DNA from: an uncultured Flavobacterium sp. | GTDB taxonomy: Bacteria > Bacteroidota > Bacteroidia > Flavobacteriales > Flavobacteriaceae | NCBI RefSeq assembly: GCF_946220915.1 | Contig: NZ_CAMIHH010000154.1 | Coordinates: 1 to 5,228 of the forward strand | DNA: 5,228 nucleotides | Reading direction: 5' to 3' | The notes under the pieces: generated by a model | Database searches by the model: none | What the model saw: only the letters and a program-made list of their open reading frames with translations | What the model was told of the DNA's origin: nothing | Part shown: one piece after another, positions 5,117-5,228 of the stretch | Layout: each line of letters begins with the position of its first letter | Numbering within the stretch: position 1 is the first letter of the stretch | Translations under genes and position numbers: made by a program

Positions 5117-5228
5117 ATGAATTATTTAAAATATGAAGTAAGTCGTGATCCTAGCCATACTATATTTTCTTTTACAAGTTTTGGAAGTAAAGGTAAATTT
5201 AAGAAAGCTATAGTACATAGATTAATTG
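5117..5228 (+). CDS. Start of an AT-rich gene, possible DUF6934 protein
   Basis: ATG at 5117 opens a frame that runs off the right edge: 37 codons plus one base. The visible residues include MNYLKYEVSRDP, then TIFSFTSFGSKGKFKKAIVHRL. The pattern of an N-terminal tyrosine-rich strand followed by 'F-x-F-x-S-x-G-x-K-G-K-x-K-K-x-V' recalls the DUF6934 family of Bacteroidota, uncharacterised proteins of about 150 residues; this is from memory and on a short fragment. G+C is about 25 per cent by hand count (28 of 112), far below htrA, and codons such as TTA, ATA and AGA are used, which suggests acquired DNA. The gene stands behind the htrA terminator. The 49-base gap holds only imperfect TAnnTTTG-like strings (TAATTTAG at 5084-5091; TACATTGC at 5093-5100). 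Confidence 0.6.
   Translation, partial: MNYLKYEVSRDPSHTIFSFTSFGSKGKFKKAIVHRLI

Noticed and set aside
1..5228. CRISPR arrays, tRNA or rRNA genes, insertion sequences, attachment sites, defence systems
   Set aside because: I saw no repeat-spacer pattern, no tRNA-like cloverleaf, no transposase or integrase motif and no terminal inverted repeats. Apart from the AT-rich right edge the window reads as core chromosome.

Overview
The window looks like chromosomal DNA of a member of the Bacteroidota, most likely a flavobacterium. Translation starts carry little Shine-Dalgarno signal and have A/T-rich leaders. Two sites match the Bacteroidota promoter box TAnnTTTG. The proteins (a short lysozyme-like protein, MltG, a GNAT enzyme, DapF, a DegP/HtrA protease) also read as flavobacterial versions of their families. 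This assignment is an inference from style and remembered family members, not from a search.

Layout. Positions 2-220 (+) hold the last 72 codons of an unrecognised protein. It converges, across 15 bases, on a minus-strand gene (236-886) for a small exported lysozyme-like protein with its own promoter (934-969) and a phased repeat just upstream of it (977-1003). Next is a minus-strand operon read from right to left: dapF (3517-2732), a GNAT acetyltransferase (2738-2214, overlapping dapF by 7 bases) and mltG (2196-1156, TTG start, 17 bases after the GNAT stop). The operon closes with a hairpin terminator at 1097-1133. A 105-base divergent intergenic region (3518-3622) separates dapF from a plus-strand htrA/degP-type periplasmic protease gene (3623-5017), which ends in a strong terminator (5039-5067). 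The last 112 bases open a very AT-rich gene that resembles the start of DUF6934 proteins.

How the genes fit together. DapF makes meso-diaminopimelate for lysine and peptidoglycan; MltG cuts nascent glycan strands at the inner membrane; the 236-886 product is a predicted peptidoglycan-cleaving or peptidoglycan-binding protein; HtrA handles damaged envelope proteins. The theme is envelope building and upkeep. I see no mobile element, CRISPR array, rRNA or tRNA, and no convincing new biological system. The points worth a second look are modest: the GNAT gene wedged between two cell-wall genes, an unassigned lysozyme-like family, two candidate operators, and the AT-rich gene at the right edge.
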